The notes under the pieces were generated by a model. It was not told the origin of the DNA. It did not search any database and saw only the letters and a program-made list of their open reading frames with translations. A DNA stretch of 64,000 nucleotides, from contig NZ_SUKA01000002.1 in assembly GCF_005049105.1 (NCBI RefSeq), positions 558,001 through 622,000 of the forward strand, written 5' to 3'. Shown piece by piece: positions 63,546 through 64,000 of this stretch. Position 1 is the first letter of the stretch; each line of letters starts with the position of its first letter. Source of the stretch: Sphingobacterium alkalisoli (GTDB taxonomy: Bacteria > Bacteroidota > Bacteroidia > Sphingobacteriales > Sphingobacteriaceae). The position numbers and the translations under genes were made by a program.

Positions 63546-64000
63546 TTAAAATAAATTTGGATAGTCACTAATAATTCCGTCTACATTTAAGTCCATCAAA
63601 TTTTGGATGTCTTTTTTTGTGTTTACCGTCCAAGGAATCACTTTAATACCTCGGTTATGCGCTTGCATGATGAATTCCGTATTAACGAGTTGGTAATTAG
63701 GACTGATGATAAATGGTGTAAAGCCTAATTCTTCGACGAGCTCATCAATTGTTTTAGTATTTTTCGCATCGATTAGGTAAGAGGTTTTAATCTGCGGATA
63801 AGTTTTATTGATATATTGGATCGTCATTTTGTCAAATGACTGAATAACTGTCCGGGGAGCAATTCCTTTTTCAATGACGACTTCTAAAACGAGATCAGAA
63901 AATTCTTGGGGTGCGGGGTGGTAGACGTGATATTTGTCATTTTTGCTTTTAGTCTCGATATTATAATACATGGGAGCCTTACGCTTCAATTTGGCGTACG
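63546..64000 (-). CDS. Glycerophosphodiester phosphodiesterase, C-terminal part (cut by window end)
   Basis: The frame stays open to the window edge beyond a TTG at 63989, reading Y-A-K-L-K-R-K-A-P-M before YYNIETKS, which is the conserved sequence after the catalytic core entry in GDPD proteins. About 151 residues are visible. They include VVIEKGIAPRTVIQSFD, FIISPNYQLV and the end VIPWTVNTKKDIQNLMDLNVDGIISDYPNLF, which is the typical GDPD C terminus. The N-terminal HRG motif lies outside. It hydrolyses glycerophosphodiesters to glycerol-3-phosphate, and the next gene is GlpT. Confidence 0.92.
   Translation of the reverse strand, partial: YAKLKRKAPMYYNIETKSKNDKYHVYHPAPQEFSDLVLEVVIEKGIAPRTVIQSFDKMTIQYINKTYPQIKTSYLIDAKNTKTIDELVEELGFTPFIISPNYQLVNTEFIMQAHNRGIKVIPWTVNTKKDIQNLMDLNVDGIISDYPNLF

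Overview
The window is chromosomal DNA from a member of the Bacteroidota, most likely family Sphingobacteriaceae (Sphingobacterium, Pedobacter or Olivibacter type). The evidence is the AT-rich composition, several secreted glycoside hydrolases, FabV, an OtsA-OtsB fusion, the FeoA-FeoB-Cys-rich mini-protein operon, and promoter elements of the Bacteroidota form TTTG-N19-TAnnTTTG. It contains about 64 protein genes, all with recognisable bacterial housekeeping or accessory roles. I see no rRNA, tRNA, CRISPR array, insertion sequence or prophage.

Layout. 1-6000: the end of dinB, then two GH51 arabinofuranosidases and a GH97 enzyme, a small arabinose-polysaccharide cluster without SusC/SusD. 6.1-9.8 kb: feoAB iron-uptake operon with an unlisted 46-aa Cys-rich protein, a MarR regulator and a PAP2 phosphatase. 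10-16.2 kb: glmM; a convergent gap holding a perfect 25-bp inverted repeat and an array of eight roughly 21-bp units; rlmF; then thrS-infC-rpmI-rplT. 16.2-20.1 kb: purM-retropepsin-rimK operon, a deoxyinosine/uracil glycosylase and RNase HI. 20.3-26.8 kb: GH29 fucosidase, FUSC protein, Lon, a TPR protein, a HopJ-family protein. 26.8-33 kb: a run of small stress/accessory genes (VOC/PhnB, DoxX, SRPBCC, pentapeptide, Crp/Fnr) and a long RluA-type pseudouridine synthase. 33-39 kb: FabV, a PolX with a degraded polymerase site, a 1.3-kb nearly gene-free region with one 50-aa membrane peptide, an orphan NarL-type regulator and an ECF sigma factor. 39-48.2 kb: trehalose genes (OtsAB fusion plus GH15), NDH-2, a MarR-FNR-ferredoxin operon, a small lipoprotein and an acyl-ACP desaturase. 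48.4-64 kb: sufS-sufE, murI, GH125 mannosidase, an outer-membrane barrel, aroQ, a Bcr/CflA exporter, lgt, an M42 peptidase/DUF3467/GNAT-nitrilase operon, an A-type Fe-S carrier, a second cysteine desulfurase, a 48-aa protein, and GlpT with the end of a glycerophosphodiesterase gene.

How genes work together. The GH51/GH97/GH29/GH125 enzymes suggest foraging on plant arabinans, arabinogalactans and N-glycan-like glycans. MarR-FNR-ferredoxin next to the ferredoxin-dependent desaturase suggests one electron chain for unsaturated fatty acid synthesis. SufSE, IscA-type carrier and NifS-type desulfurase serve Fe-S assembly. GlpQ-type enzyme plus GlpT handle glycerophosphodiesters.

Nothing here looks like a dedicated defence or mobile system. 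The least explained structures are non-coding: the roughly 21-bp array at 11631-11796, two mutually exclusive hairpins between the GH125 gene and murI, and a shared palindrome upstream of otsAB and of the 50-aa peptide gene. Everything is read by eye from the sequence; no database search was run.
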